Positions 1 through 7,995 of a stretch of DNA of 8,727 nt are shown in pieces. Each line of letters opens with the position of its first letter. The stretch's first letter is position 1. The position numbers and the translations under genes are program-made. The notes under the pieces were generated by a model. That model was not told where the DNA came from and made no database searches. It saw only the letters and a program-made list of their open reading frames with translations. Source of the stretch: Oscillospiraceae bacterium (GTDB taxonomy: Bacteria > Bacillota_A > Clostridia > Oscillospirales > Oscillospiraceae); contig JAILOS010000109.1 in the NCBI GenBank assembly GCA_024690695.1, positions 1 through 8,727 of the forward strand, given 5' to 3'.

Positions 1-1
1 G

Positions 2-409
2 CACGGCGAGTGCGTCGGCGTCGGCACGCTGATGGTGGCGGAGGCCTACCACAAGCTGGCCGAGCGCGAGAGCATCGAGGTCAAGCCCTTCACTCCGATC
101 GACGAGGAGTGGGTGCGCTGGGAGTTCGGCGACCTGGCCGACGGCATCCTCAAGGAGAACGTGAACGACGTGCTCGCGACCTTCCCGCCCGAGAACATCA
201 AGGAGCACTGGCAGGAGATCCGCGAGATCATCGCGCAGATCCCGAGCTATGAGGAGCTGCTCGAACTCTACACCGCCATCGGCGCCAAGCACTCGCTCGA
301 GGAGCTGGGCATCGACCCCGCGGTGAAGGACAGCTTCCTCGACATCTCCAGCGCGATCCGCAACCGTCTGACCCTGGCGAGGATGACGAGACTGATTGCG
401 TCAGAATAA
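2..409 (+). CDS. egsA: Glycerol-1-phosphate dehydrogenase (AraM/EgsA-like), C-terminal fragment
   Basis: This is the last 135 codons of a gene that begins before the window. The frame opens with HGECVGVGTL, which matches the last metal-ligand region of the iron-type alcohol dehydrogenase / dehydroquinate synthase superfamily; the His is expected to hold Zn or Ni. The rest is the all-helical C-terminal domain. It includes LYTAIGAKHSLEELGI and an ending of the type IRNRLTLARMTRLI, which I associate with the clostridial AraM/EgsA branch rather than with glycerol dehydrogenase GldA. The family reduces dihydroxyacetone phosphate to sn-glycerol-1-phosphate with NAD(P)H in the cytoplasm. Full-length members are roughly 350-430 residues, so about a third is present. 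The nucleotide-binding half is not visible, so cofactor choice cannot be judged. The gene ends at TAA 407-409, within the arm of a stem-loop. glpK lies 121 bases downstream, which fits a glycerol-phosphate theme. The assignment rests on recall of family patterns, not on an alignment. Confidence 0.72.
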   Translation, partial: HGECVGVGTLMVAEAYHKLAERESIEVKPFTPIDEEWVRWEFGDLADGILKENVNDVLATFPPENIKEHWQEIREIIAQIPSYEELLELYTAIGAKHSLEELGIDPAVKDSFLDISSAIRNRLTLARMTRLIASE

Positions 410-475
410 GGCCATAAGGTCAGGCAGCCGCCCAACGGGCGACTGCCTTAACCGATGACCTTATTCTTCCTTTTC
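403..475 (+). terminator. Branched stem-loop terminator after the dehydrogenase gene
   Basis: The arms ATAAGGTCA (414-422) and TGACCTTAT (456-464) are perfectly complementary. They enclose a GC-rich stem: GGCAG (423-427) with CTGCC (443-447), one C-A mismatch, then CGCCC (429-433) with GGGCG (437-441) around an AAC loop. An eight-base asymmetric bulge (448-455) lies on the 3' side. A pyrimidine run, TCTTCCTTTTC (465-475), follows, as expected for a Rho-independent terminator with a weak U-tract. A competing outer pairing also exists: AGAATAAGG (403-411, overlapping the stop codon) is perfectly complementary to CCTTATTCT (459-467). Confidence 0.6.
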
Positions 476-507
476 AAATCGAACCCGCTTTGCTGGGCTT
501 CGATTTG
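475..507. promoter_or_regulatory. Palindrome just upstream of glpK (operator or leader hairpin)
   Basis: CAAATCGAA (475-483) and TTCGATTTG (499-507) form a perfect 9-bp inverted repeat. CCC (484-486) and GGG (495-497) can extend the stem with one bulged C. The repeat begins directly after the preceding terminator and ends 8 bases before the glpK ribosome-binding purines. Its right arm overlaps TGATAAAAT (506-514), a match to an extended -10 element, but no good -35 is visible at the right distance. Start-point geometry would also place the transcript start at about 520, inside the Shine-Dalgarno. It may therefore be a repressor or activator site, or an RNA hairpin controlling read-through into glpK. 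Which of these applies cannot be decided from sequence. Confidence 0.4.
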
Positions 508-530
508 ATAAAATTGAAAGGGGATATAAA

Positions 531-2020
<1,490 letters not shown>

Positions 2021-2024
<4 letters not shown>

Positions 2025-2056
2025 CTGTTCAGCCCCGCAAGGGGCTGAACAGTTAG
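2021..2056. terminator. Perfect 16-bp hairpin over the glpK stop codon
   Basis: CTAACTGTTCAGCCCC (2021-2036) and its exact complement (2041-2056) flank a GCAA loop, which is a GNRA tetraloop. The glpK TAA (2022-2024) lies in the 5' arm. No U-run follows on either strand (GGACACTCGC on +). It is therefore either a terminator of the U-tract-poor type or an mRNA 3'-end stabiliser, rather than a textbook intrinsic terminator. Confidence 0.6.
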
Positions 2057-2355
2057 GGACACTCGCGCTGATCGCACGCGGCGCACGGGAGACGCGCCGC
2101 GCTTGGTCGGCGCGAGGCCTCGCTAAGCTCGGCTCAGGGTGTTTATGACGAGGCAGAGCCCCGCCATAAACGGATCATAAAACAATCCCCGCCTCGTGCG
2201 GCAAATATCAGAGGGGTGAAGCCCCCGATCTTCTCCGCAGACATACTGCGCGCTGGAGCTGCTCTGTTTTCGGCCGGGTCTGCGGAGACGGGAGAGACCG
2301 GAGCGAAGGCTCTCGTCTCCTCCCTTGAAAAAAGACAGAAAAGGATTGGAAAGGC
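2057..2355 (+). other. Non-coding gap with many inverted repeats, leader of the HAD-glycosyltransferase unit
   Basis: I see no credible gene in these 299 bases. They hold a series of inverted repeats: CGCGGCGC (2077-2084) with GCGCCGCG (2094-2101); the 12-bp palindrome GCGAGGCCTCGC (2112-2123); GTTTATG (2141-2147) with CATAAAC (2165-2171); ACGAGGC (2148-2154) with GCCTCGT (2191-2197); TCTCCGCAGAC (2232-2242) with GTCTGCGGAGA (2278-2288); and GGAGACG (2284-2290) with CGTCTCC (2314-2320). The last two pairs share bases 2284-2288, so they exclude each other. No convincing -35/-10 pair and no known riboswitch consensus is recognised. The 3' end supplies the Shine-Dalgarno AAGGA (2341-2345), 10 bases before the ATG at 2356. 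Confidence 0.45.
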
Positions 2356-3180
2356 ATGGATCTGGAGAAACTGAAAAACAGCGAGCTGTTCCTGTTCGAT
2401 ATGGACGGTACGCTGTATCTGGGCGATGACGTCTACGACGGCGCGATCGCGCTGATGGAGGACCTGCCCCGGCTCGGGAAAAAGTACATCTACCTGACGA
2501 ACAACTCCTCCCGCGCAGGTGTGGACTACATCACGCGCCTGCGGCGGCTGGGCTTCCCCTGCGAGGCGGAGAACGTCTTCACCTCCGGCATGGCCACCGG
2601 GGAATATCTCAACCGGCACCACCCCGGCGCGCGGGTGTATCTGGCGGGCACGCGGGCCTTTTACCGCGAGCTGCAGAGCTACGGGATCCGGCTGATCAAC
2701 GACGAGCTCGGCCACAGCGAGGCGGAGGACGCCGACGTCGTCGTGCAGGGCTTCGACACGGAGCTCGTGTACGAAAAGCTCGACCGCGCCGTGCATTACC
2801 TGCGACGCGGCTCGGTCTTCATTGCCGCCAACCCCGACTGGGTCTGCCCGATGCCCCGCGGCGAGGTCCTGCCCGACTGCGGCAGCATCTGCGCCCTGCT
2901 GACCGCCTCGAGCGGCGTCCGTCCCACCTATATCGGCAAGCCCAACCGCAACATGATCGACGTGATCTCCGGCATGACCGGCGTGCCGAACGGGCGCATC
3001 TGCGCCGTGGGCGACCGGCTCTACACCGATATCGCCGTCGCGCAGAACGCGGGGAGCGTGTCCGTGCTGGTGCTCTCCGGCGAGACGACGCCCGAAATGG
3101 CCGCTGCGGCCGAGCGGCAGCCCGACTATATCCTGCCGAGCGTCAAAGAGCTGCACGAGCTGCTGCGGGGCGAGTCATGA
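2356..3180 (+). CDS. HAD superfamily IIA phosphatase (NagD/AraL-like)
   Basis: A predicted cytoplasmic Mg-dependent phosphatase of 274 residues, typical for subfamily IIA. All four HAD motifs are visible. Motif I is DMDGTLY, with nucleophile Asp15 and acid/base Asp17. Motif II is LTNNSS (47-52). The motif III Lys is Lys195 in GKPNRNM. Motif IV is GDRLYTD, with metal ligands Asp220 and Asp225. The segment between motifs II and III is a C2-type cap, which places it with NagD, AraL, p-nitrophenylphosphatase and phosphoglycolate/glycerol-phosphate phosphatases. Substrates in this group are broad (sugar phosphates, nucleotides, glycerol phosphate), and the sequence does not fix which one is used. 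The stop codon overlaps the next start (ATGA, 3177-3180), so the downstream glycosyltransferase is probably translationally coupled. That suggests a role beside glycan or lipid-carrier metabolism, although the upstream glycerol genes offer another hint. Confidence 0.9.
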   Translation: MDLEKLKNSELFLFDMDGTLYLGDDVYDGAIALMEDLPRLGKKYIYLTNNSSRAGVDYITRLRRLGFPCEAENVFTSGMATGEYLNRHHPGARVYLAGTRAFYRELQSYGIRLINDELGHSEAEDADVVVQGFDTELVYEKLDRAVHYLRRGSVFIAANPDWVCPMPRGEVLPDCGSICALLTASSGVRPTYIGKPNRNMIDVISGMTGVPNGRICAVGDRLYTDIAVAQNAGSVSVLVLSGETTPEMAAAAERQPDYILPSVKELHELLRGES

Positions 3181-5000
3181 GCTTTACGTTTCTGCTTCCC
3201 GCCGCGACGGCGGCGCTGATCGCCGCCTATTTCGTGACGCTGCCGCAGGAGAAGACGGTCCGCGCCGACGGCGGCGAGGGCCCCTCCCGGCTCGGCCCCT
3301 GGTTCATCGCCGCGCTGACCGCGGTTTACGCGCTGGCCGCCTTTCTGAACCTCGGCAGCACCCGCTCGCCGCAGAGCTTCCGCACCTGCGACGGCGACAG
3401 CGTCCTGCTCGAGCTCGAGGAGCCGCAGCGCGTCACGCGGGCCATGGTCTTCGTCGGCATCCGCCCGTCCGGCAGCAACTACTACCAAAACGGCGAGGTC
3501 ACGCTGGAGTTCTCGTCCGACGGCGAGCTCTGGATCCCCGCGGCGAGCCTTGAGATCAACCACGCGTCGCTGCTCAAGTGGCAGGAGCTCGATCTGGCCG
3601 AGGCGCCGACCTTTCCGATCCGCTTCGTGCGCCTGACGGGCTGGGACGAGATCGAGCTCGGCGAGCTGGCGCTGCGCGGCGCGGACGGGACGCCGCTCGC
3701 CTGCCGCTCGACGGAGCCGACGCTGTGCGACGAGCCGGAGACCGTGCCGGAGCGGCCGACCTTCTTCAATTCCAGCTATTTCGACGAGATCTACCACGCC
3801 CGCACGGCCTGGGAGCACCTGCGAAACCTCCACCCCTACGAGATCACCCACCCGCCGCTGGGCAAGCTGATCCTGTCGCTGGGCATCCTGCTGTTCGGCA
3901 TGACGCCCTTCGGCTGGCGCTTCATGGGCACGCTCGCGGGCGTGCTGATGCTGCCGGTGATGTACTGGTTCACGCGCCGGCTCTTCGGCGGGCGGAAGGT
4001 TCCCGCCTGCTGCGCGCTGCTGCTGGCCACCGACTTCATGCACTTCACACAGACGCGCATCGCCACGATCGACAGCTACGCCGTGCTCTTTATCCTGTTG
4101 ATGTACGGCTTCATGTACGGCTTTCTCAAGGACGGCCGGCTGCGCGACCTCGGTCTCGCGGGGCTCTTCTTCGGTCTGGGCGCGGCCTGCAAATGGACCT
4201 GCCTCTACGCCGGGGCGGGCCTGGGCGTCCTGTGGCTGTGGTACTGGATCGCGCAGCGGCGCGAGACCCGCATCCCGAAAAACGCCCCGAAGAAAAAGCG
4301 CGAGCAGCTTGAAGAGGCGCGCGCCGCGCTGCCCGGCCGCTTTGCGAAAAACGTGCTGTTCTGTCTCGGCTTCTTCGTCGCGCTGCCGGCGCTGATCTAC
4401 TATCTGTCCTATTTCCGCTACGGAACGGCCTGGGGCTATCCGCTCTTCAGCGCGGACTACACCCGGATGGTGCTCGACAACCAGAGCTACATGCTCCATT
4501 ACCACGCCGGCACCAACCAGCCGCACCCCTATTCCTCCGTCTGGTACCAGTGGCTGCTGGACATCCGGCCGATCCTGTTCTACCTTGACTACTATCCCGC
4601 CGGGATGCGCACGAGCTTCGGCTCCTGGCTCAACCCCGTCCTCTGCTGGGGCGGGCTGATCGCGGTGGTGCTGCTGGGCTATTACGCCATCGCGCGCCGC
4701 GCCCGCCAGGCGGCCTTCCTGCTGGCGGCCTATCTGTTCCAGCTGCTGCCCTGGCTGGCCGTCGGGCGCACGCTGTACGAGTATCACTACTTCCCGAGCT
4801 CGGTGTTCCTTGCGCCGGCGATCGGCTATTTCCTGCGCTTTTCGATCCGCAGCGGCCCCAAGGGCGAGCGGCGGGCGTACTGGCTGTGCGGCCTGAGCGC
4901 GGCGCTGTTCGTCCTGTTTTTCCCGGCGCTCTCCGGCATCCCGGTCAACGAGCGGATCGCGAGCGCCCTGCTGAAGTGGTTCCCCAGCTGGCCGTTTTAG
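3177..5000 (+). CDS. PMT-type (GT39, GT-C fold) membrane glycosyltransferase with discoidin-like domain
   Basis: A 607-residue polytopic membrane protein, predicted to transfer a sugar from a polyprenyl-phosphate donor to an extracytoplasmic acceptor (protein or glycan). Two hydrophobic helices (about 3-22 and 41-60) come first. A beta-rich segment (about 62-175) then carries discoidin/F5-8C-type features: FSSDGELW (112-119), RFVRL (149-153) and a GELALRG strand. The catalytic loop follows, with the PMT DE motif in FDEIYHA (Asp203-Glu204) and HPPLGK (225-230). Roughly nine to ten further membrane helices carry conserved patches such as RIATIDSYAVLF and CKWT (Lys339-Trp340). An outer loop (about 420-480) holds LHYHAGTNQPHPYSS. 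No MIR domain, as found in eukaryotic PMTs, is seen. The extra N-terminal helix implies N-out topology, so that the discoidin-like part and the DE loop are both outside. Sugar and acceptor are unknown. Start ATG at 3177 overlaps the HAD stop by 4 bases. Confidence 0.88.
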   Translation: MSFTFLLPAATAALIAAYFVTLPQEKTVRADGGEGPSRLGPWFIAALTAVYALAAFLNLGSTRSPQSFRTCDGDSVLLELEEPQRVTRAMVFVGIRPSGSNYYQNGEVTLEFSSDGELWIPAASLEINHASLLKWQELDLAEAPTFPIRFVRLTGWDEIELGELALRGADGTPLACRSTEPTLCDEPETVPERPTFFNSSYFDEIYHARTAWEHLRNLHPYEITHPPLGKLILSLGILLFGMTPFGWRFMGTLAGVLMLPVMYWFTRRLFGGRKVPACCALLLATDFMHFTQTRIATIDSYAVLFILLMYGFMYGFLKDGRLRDLGLAGLFFGLGAACKWTCLYAGAGLGVLWLWYWIAQRRETRIPKNAPKKKREQLEEARAALPGRFAKNVLFCLGFFVALPALIYYLSYFRYGTAWGYPLFSADYTRMVLDNQSYMLHYHAGTNQPHPYSSVWYQWLLDIRPILFYLDYYPAGMRTSFGSWLNPVLCWGGLIAVVLLGYYAIARRARQAAFLLAAYLFQLLPWLAVGRTLYEYHYFPSSVFLAPAIGYFLRFSIRSGPKGERRAYWLCGLSAALFVLFFPALSGIPVNERIASALLKWFPSWPF

Positions 5001-5033
5001 CGTTTCTCCGCAAGCAATATCGTTTTTGTCAAA

Positions 5034-5085
5034 CCGGGAGGGCGCGGGAAAAATCCCGCGCCCTCCCGGCCTTCATATCTTCTTT
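5034..5085. terminator. Strong hairpin between convergent genes, probably bidirectional
   Basis: A perfect 16-bp stem, CCGGGAGGGCGCGGGA (5034-5049) with its complement (5054-5069), closes on an AAAA loop. On the + strand an interrupted U-rich tail (CTTCATATCTTCTTT, 5071-5085) follows. Leftward, the tail is only TTTGAC. It sits between the glycosyltransferase stop (5000) and the miaA stop (5101-5103) and so can serve both transcripts, better on +. Confidence 0.8.
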
Positions 5086-5100
5086 ATACGCTTTTGAAGC

Positions 5101-6036
5101 TCAGTTTTCCCAATTATCCAGCACCCTCTCCAGCGCCCGGGCGAAATCCGGCTCGCCGCGCCATTCGATCCACAGCGCGTCCGGCGCGCGGCGAAACCAG
5201 GTGAGCTGGCGCTTGGCGTAGCGGCGGCTGGCCTGCTTGATGCGCGCGGCGGCCTCCTCGCGGCTGATGCTCCCGCGCACGGCGAGCGCCGCCTCCTTGT
5301 AGCCGATGGCCTGCATGGCGGTGCAGGAGGCGTCGAGCCCCTGCGCCAGCAGGCCCGCCACCTCCTCGAAGAGCCCCGCGGCGACCATCGCGTCCACGCG
5401 CGCGTCGATGCGGCGGTAGAGCTCCTCCCGGTCGGCGAAGCTCAGCACGATGCGCTTTGCCCGGTAGCGCGGGGGCTGCGCGCGCGTGCGCGCGTCGTGG
5501 GCCGTGATGGTCTCGCCGGTGAGCTCGTAGACCTCCAGCGCCCGCAGCACGCGCCGCCGGTCGCCCGGCGCGAGCATTCCGGCCCGCTCGGGATCGATCC
5601 GGCGAAGGCGCTCGTGCAGCGCCTCGGGGCCGAGCCTCTCGTATTCCGCCTCGAGCCGCTCCCGCAGCGCGCCGCTGCCGCGCTCGAGCGCGAAATCGCG
5701 GCCCGACAGCAGCGAGTCGATATACAGCCCCGTGCCGCCGACGACGATCGGCAGCTTCCCGCGGGACAGGATGTCGTCGCAGCAGCGTCCGGCCGCCTCC
5801 GTCCAGCGGGCGACGGAGTAGTTTTCCCGGGGATCGGCCACGTCCAGCATGTGGTGCGGCACGGCGGCGCGCTCGGCGGCGCTCGCCTTCGCGGTGCCGA
5901 CGTCCATGCCGCGGTAGACCTGCATCGAGTCGGCCGAGACGATCTCCCCGTCCAGCGCGCGGGCCAGCTCGATGCCGAGACGGGTCTTTCCGGAGGCGGT
6001 CGGCCCGCAGACCGCGATCAGCTCGGGCGCGCTCAT
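5101..6036 (-). CDS. miaA: tRNA dimethylallyltransferase MiaA
   Basis: This enzyme transfers a dimethylallyl group from DMAPP to N6 of A37 in tRNAs reading UNN codons, giving i6A. It is cytoplasmic, and MiaB normally converts i6A to ms2i6A. The product is 311 residues, the usual length. Motifs: P-loop GPTASGKT (11-18), SADSMQVYRGMDVGTAK (34-50) with the conserved Asp36 as presumed general base, MLDVADP, VVGGTGLYIDSLL, RRVLRALEVYELTG, IGYKEA and the tail RRYAKRQLTWFRR, which contacts tRNA. The start ATG (6034-6036) overlaps the mutL stop (6033-6035) in ATGA, so translation is probably coupled to mutL. No promoter of its own is evident. The mutL-miaA order is common in bacteria. Nothing in the sequence suggests loss of function. 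Confidence 0.97.
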   Translation of the reverse strand: MSAPELIAVCGPTASGKTRLGIELARALDGEIVSADSMQVYRGMDVGTAKASAAERAAVPHHMLDVADPRENYSVARWTEAAGRCCDDILSRGKLPIVVGGTGLYIDSLLSGRDFALERGSGALRERLEAEYERLGPEALHERLRRIDPERAGMLAPGDRRRVLRALEVYELTGETITAHDARTRAQPPRYRAKRIVLSFADREELYRRIDARVDAMVAAGLFEEVAGLLAQGLDASCTAMQAIGYKEAALAVRGSISREEAAARIKQASRRYAKRQLTWFRRAPDALWIEWRGEPDFARALERVLDNWEN

Positions 6037-7913
6037 ACGATGCGCTTGAAGAGCTTGTCCAGCTCCCGCCGCGTGAGGACGGCGGAGACCGGACGGCCGT
6101 GCGGACAGGTGCGGATGCGGCCGGAGAGGACCTCCTCCGCGAGCCGCTCCAGCTCCTCGCCGTCGGTATCCCAGCCGGCCTTGACGGCGGCCTTGCAGGC
6201 CACCGTGTGCAGGATCTCGTCCCAGACCTGCCGCTCGCCGAGCGCCTTGCCGCGGCGGAGCTTCTCGCAGATCTCCTCGAGCGCCGCGGCGGTCTCGCCG
6301 GGATCGAGCCCCGCCGGGACCGCGCGCACGACGCGTTCGCGCTCGCCGTAGAGCTCGATCTCGAAGCCGAGCTCGGCCAACAGCGCGCCGTTTGCGTCCA
6401 GCGTCTCCAGATCCTCGGCCGCCGGCCGCAGGACCGTCGGCTCGAGCAGGGTCTGCGCCTGGACGTGCCGCTCCTGCGCGCGCAGGCGGTCGAAATTCAT
6501 GCGCTCGTGCGCGGCGTGCTTGTCGATCAGGATCAGCTCTTCGCCCCGCTCGACGAGGACGTAGGTCTTGAAGGCCTCCCCCACGATCTTGTGGTCGGGC
6601 AGGAGCGGTTTTTCCACATTTTGAACAGAATTTTCCACAGTCAAAGCCGGTTTTGAGGCCGAAAAAGCCGCTTTTTCGCTCTTTTCGGGCTCTTTGACCG
6701 GCAGATCGTGCGCGGTCTCCCGGAGCGGGCGCGGCGGGGCCTGCGTGAAGGCGAGCTGCTCGCCCTGAAAACGCTCGCGCAGCGCGGCCGGAGCGGCCGG
6801 AGCGGAAGCGGCGGCGCGCGCCTGCTCGGCCCGGTAGCTCTCGGCGCTGAGGCTGCGGAAGAAGTCCTTTTTCGGGGCGGCCATGCGCCTGAGCGCCGCC
6901 CCCGGCTCGACGACCGGGGCGCCGCCGCCGTTTTCGAGCGCCGAGAGCGCCGCGTAGTACACCGCGTCGAAAACCCGCCGCTCGTCGGAGAACTTCACCT
7001 CGGTCTTGGCCGGGTGGACGTTGACGTCCACCTGCGCGAAGCTCAGCTCCAGATACAGCACGCAGGCCGGGAAGCGCCCCGGCAGCAGCGCGTTTTTATA
7101 CGCCTGCTCGAGCGCGGCCTGCAGCAGCTGCGAGCGGATGAAGCGCCCGTTGCAGAAAAAGATCTGCTCCCGGCGGCTGCCGCGGCAGGCGGCGGGCTGC
7201 GAGACGAAGCCGTGCAGCCGCACGCCCTCCGCCTCGCCCGCGCAGGGCAGGAGCTCGGCGGCGCGCTCGCGCCCGAGCAGCGCGTAGACGCAGGACTCCT
7301 CGCGCCCGTCGCCGGGGGAGAAGAACTCCTCCTGCCCGTCGCGCAGGCAGCGCACGGAGATCTCCGGACGGCCGAGCGCGCAGCGCAGCGCGGCCTGCAC
7401 GCAGGCGGCGGCCTCGCTCCGGTCGGATTTCAAAAATTTCAGGCGCGCCGGGGTGTTGTAAAACAGGTCGCGCACCTGCATCGTCGTCCCCTCCGGGCAG
7501 CCGGCGGGGAGCATCTCCTGAATGTCGCCGGCTTCGAGCCGCACGCGCACGCCCTCGGGCTCGCCGCGGCGGCGCGTCAGCAGCTCGACGCGGGACACGG
7601 CGGAGATCGCCGCGAGCGCCTCGCCGCGAAAGCCCATCGTGCCGATGGCCTCCAGCCCCGCCTCGTCGCGCAGCTTGCTGGTCGCGTGGCGCAGGAAGGC
7701 CACGCCGGCGTCCTCGGGCGCCATGCCGCAGCCGTCGTCGCTGACGCGGATATAGGGCGCGCCGCCTCCGCGCAGCTCGACGGTGACGTTGCGCGCGCCG
7801 GCGTCAAAAGCGTTTTCCAGCAGCTCCTTGATGACGGAGGCCGGCCGCTCGACGACCTCGCCGGCGGCGATCATATCCGCCAGGTGCGCGTCGAGCACAT
7901 GGATCTCAGGCAT
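6033..7913 (-). CDS. mutL: DNA mismatch repair protein MutL (endonuclease type)
   Basis: The ATPase/endonuclease that links mismatch recognition by MutS to strand removal. At 626 residues it has normal length. The N-terminal GHKL ATPase shows KELLENAFDAG (Glu30, Asn34), SDDGCGM (Asp59-Asp60), GFRGEAL and DLFYNTPARLKFL. A low-complexity linker spans about residues 340-440. The C-terminal domain carries the nicking-site motifs of methyl-independent MutL: DKHAAHERMNFD (464-475), ACK (572-574), CPHGRP (603-608) and a terminal FKR. The first motif departs from the usual DQHA-x2-E-x4-E by Lys465 for Gln and Asp475 for the last Glu. Both are conservative, so activity is likely. The start at 7913 matches the family N-terminus and has a strong Shine-Dalgarno, GGGAGAGAGG (7917-7926). 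mutS is not in the window. miaA follows with a 4-base overlap. The linker DNA is oddly AT-rich and contains DnaA-box-like repeats. Confidence 0.97.
   Translation of the reverse strand: MPEIHVLDAHLADMIAAGEVVERPASVIKELLENAFDAGARNVTVELRGGGAPYIRVSDDGCGMAPEDAGVAFLRHATSKLRDEAGLEAIGTMGFRGEALAAISAVSRVELLTRRRGEPEGVRVRLEAGDIQEMLPAGCPEGTTMQVRDLFYNTPARLKFLKSDRSEAAACVQAALRCALGRPEISVRCLRDGQEEFFSPGDGREESCVYALLGRERAAELLPCAGEAEGVRLHGFVSQPAACRGSRREQIFFCNGRFIRSQLLQAALEQAYKNALLPGRFPACVLYLELSFAQVDVNVHPAKTEVKFSDERRVFDAVYYAALSALENGGGAPVVEPGAALRRMAAPKKDFFRSLSAESYRAEQARAAASAPAAPAALRERFQGEQLAFTQAPPRPLRETAHDLPVKEPEKSEKAAFSASKPALTVENSVQNVEKPLLPDHKIVGEAFKTYVLVERGEELILIDKHAAHERMNFDRLRAQERHVQAQTLLEPTVLRPAAEDLETLDANGALLAELGFEIELYGERERVVRAVPAGLDPGETAAALEEICEKLRRGKALGERQVWDEILHTVACKAAVKAGWDTDGEELERLAEEVLSGRIRTCPHGRPVSAVLTRRELDKLFKRIV
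6610..6639 (+). repeat. Two direct DnaA-box-like 9-mers inside mutL
   Basis: TTTTCCACA occurs at 6610-6618 and again at 6631-6639. Each copy fits the DnaA-box consensus TTWTNCACA. They lie on the same strand, 21 bases apart, about two helical turns. They are in an AT-rich pocket of otherwise GC-rich mutL, in the part coding for the non-conserved linker (TVENSVQNVEK on the - strand). The repeat may simply come from two VEN/VEK codon sets, so function is uncertain. Confidence 0.35.
6660..6678. repeat. 19-bp palindrome inside the mutL linker
   Basis: CGAAAAAGC (6660-6668) and GCTTTTTCG (6670-6678) are perfectly complementary around a single C (6669). On the - strand the bases code for SEKAAFS in the MutL linker. 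The one-base centre makes it a poor RNA hairpin but a good symmetric DNA site. It lies 20 bases from the second DnaA-like box. Confidence 0.35.
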
Positions 7914-7948
7914 ATTCCTCTCTCCCGTCCGCAGTTGTTTCCGCCCTT

Positions 7949-7977
7949 ATTATACAGGATGGGAGTTGAAAGTTCCA
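7949..7977 (-). promoter_or_regulatory. mutL-miaA promoter
   Basis: Read on the - strand, a perfect TATAAT -10 (7949-7954) is preceded at 17 bases by TGGAAC (7972-7977), a poor -35. The expected start near 7942 gives a leader of about 28 bases that includes the strong Shine-Dalgarno at 7917-7926. The -35 region abuts that of the divergent miaB promoter. Confidence 0.6.
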
Positions 7978-7995
7978 GCGCTTTTATGATAAAAT
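7966..7995 (+). promoter_or_regulatory. miaB promoter with extended -10
   Basis: TTGAAA (7966-7971) as -35, an 18-base spacer, and TAAAAT (7990-7995) as -10, with the extended element TG at 7987-7988. The expected start is near 8002, giving a leader of about 26 bases. The Shine-Dalgarno GAGGT (8016-8020) lies 7 bases before the ATG at 8028. The -35 hexamer directly touches the mutL -35 at 7972. Confidence 0.6.

Noticed and set aside
2284..2330. Possible T-box or glycine riboswitch (GGGAGAGACCGGAGCGAAGG, then CTCCTCCCTTG)
   Set aside because: The resemblance is local only. The T-box GGNACCGCG core and the glycine aptamer GCAA...CTCAGG parts are missing, and the downstream gene fits neither.
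2143..3156. Antisense frame covering the leader and the HAD gene
   Set aside because: No motif and biased composition. It is mostly the complement of the clear HAD gene.
3126..4787. Long open frame on the - strand opposite the glycosyltransferase (553 codons)
   Set aside because: The composition is extremely rich in Arg, Gln, Ala and Glu, as expected for an antisense read of GC-rich codons. The + strand encodes a coherent membrane protein.
4886..5221. Small + strand frame across the convergent gap
   Set aside because: It runs through the end of the glycosyltransferase, the terminator hairpin and the antisense of miaA, with no start signal or family pattern.
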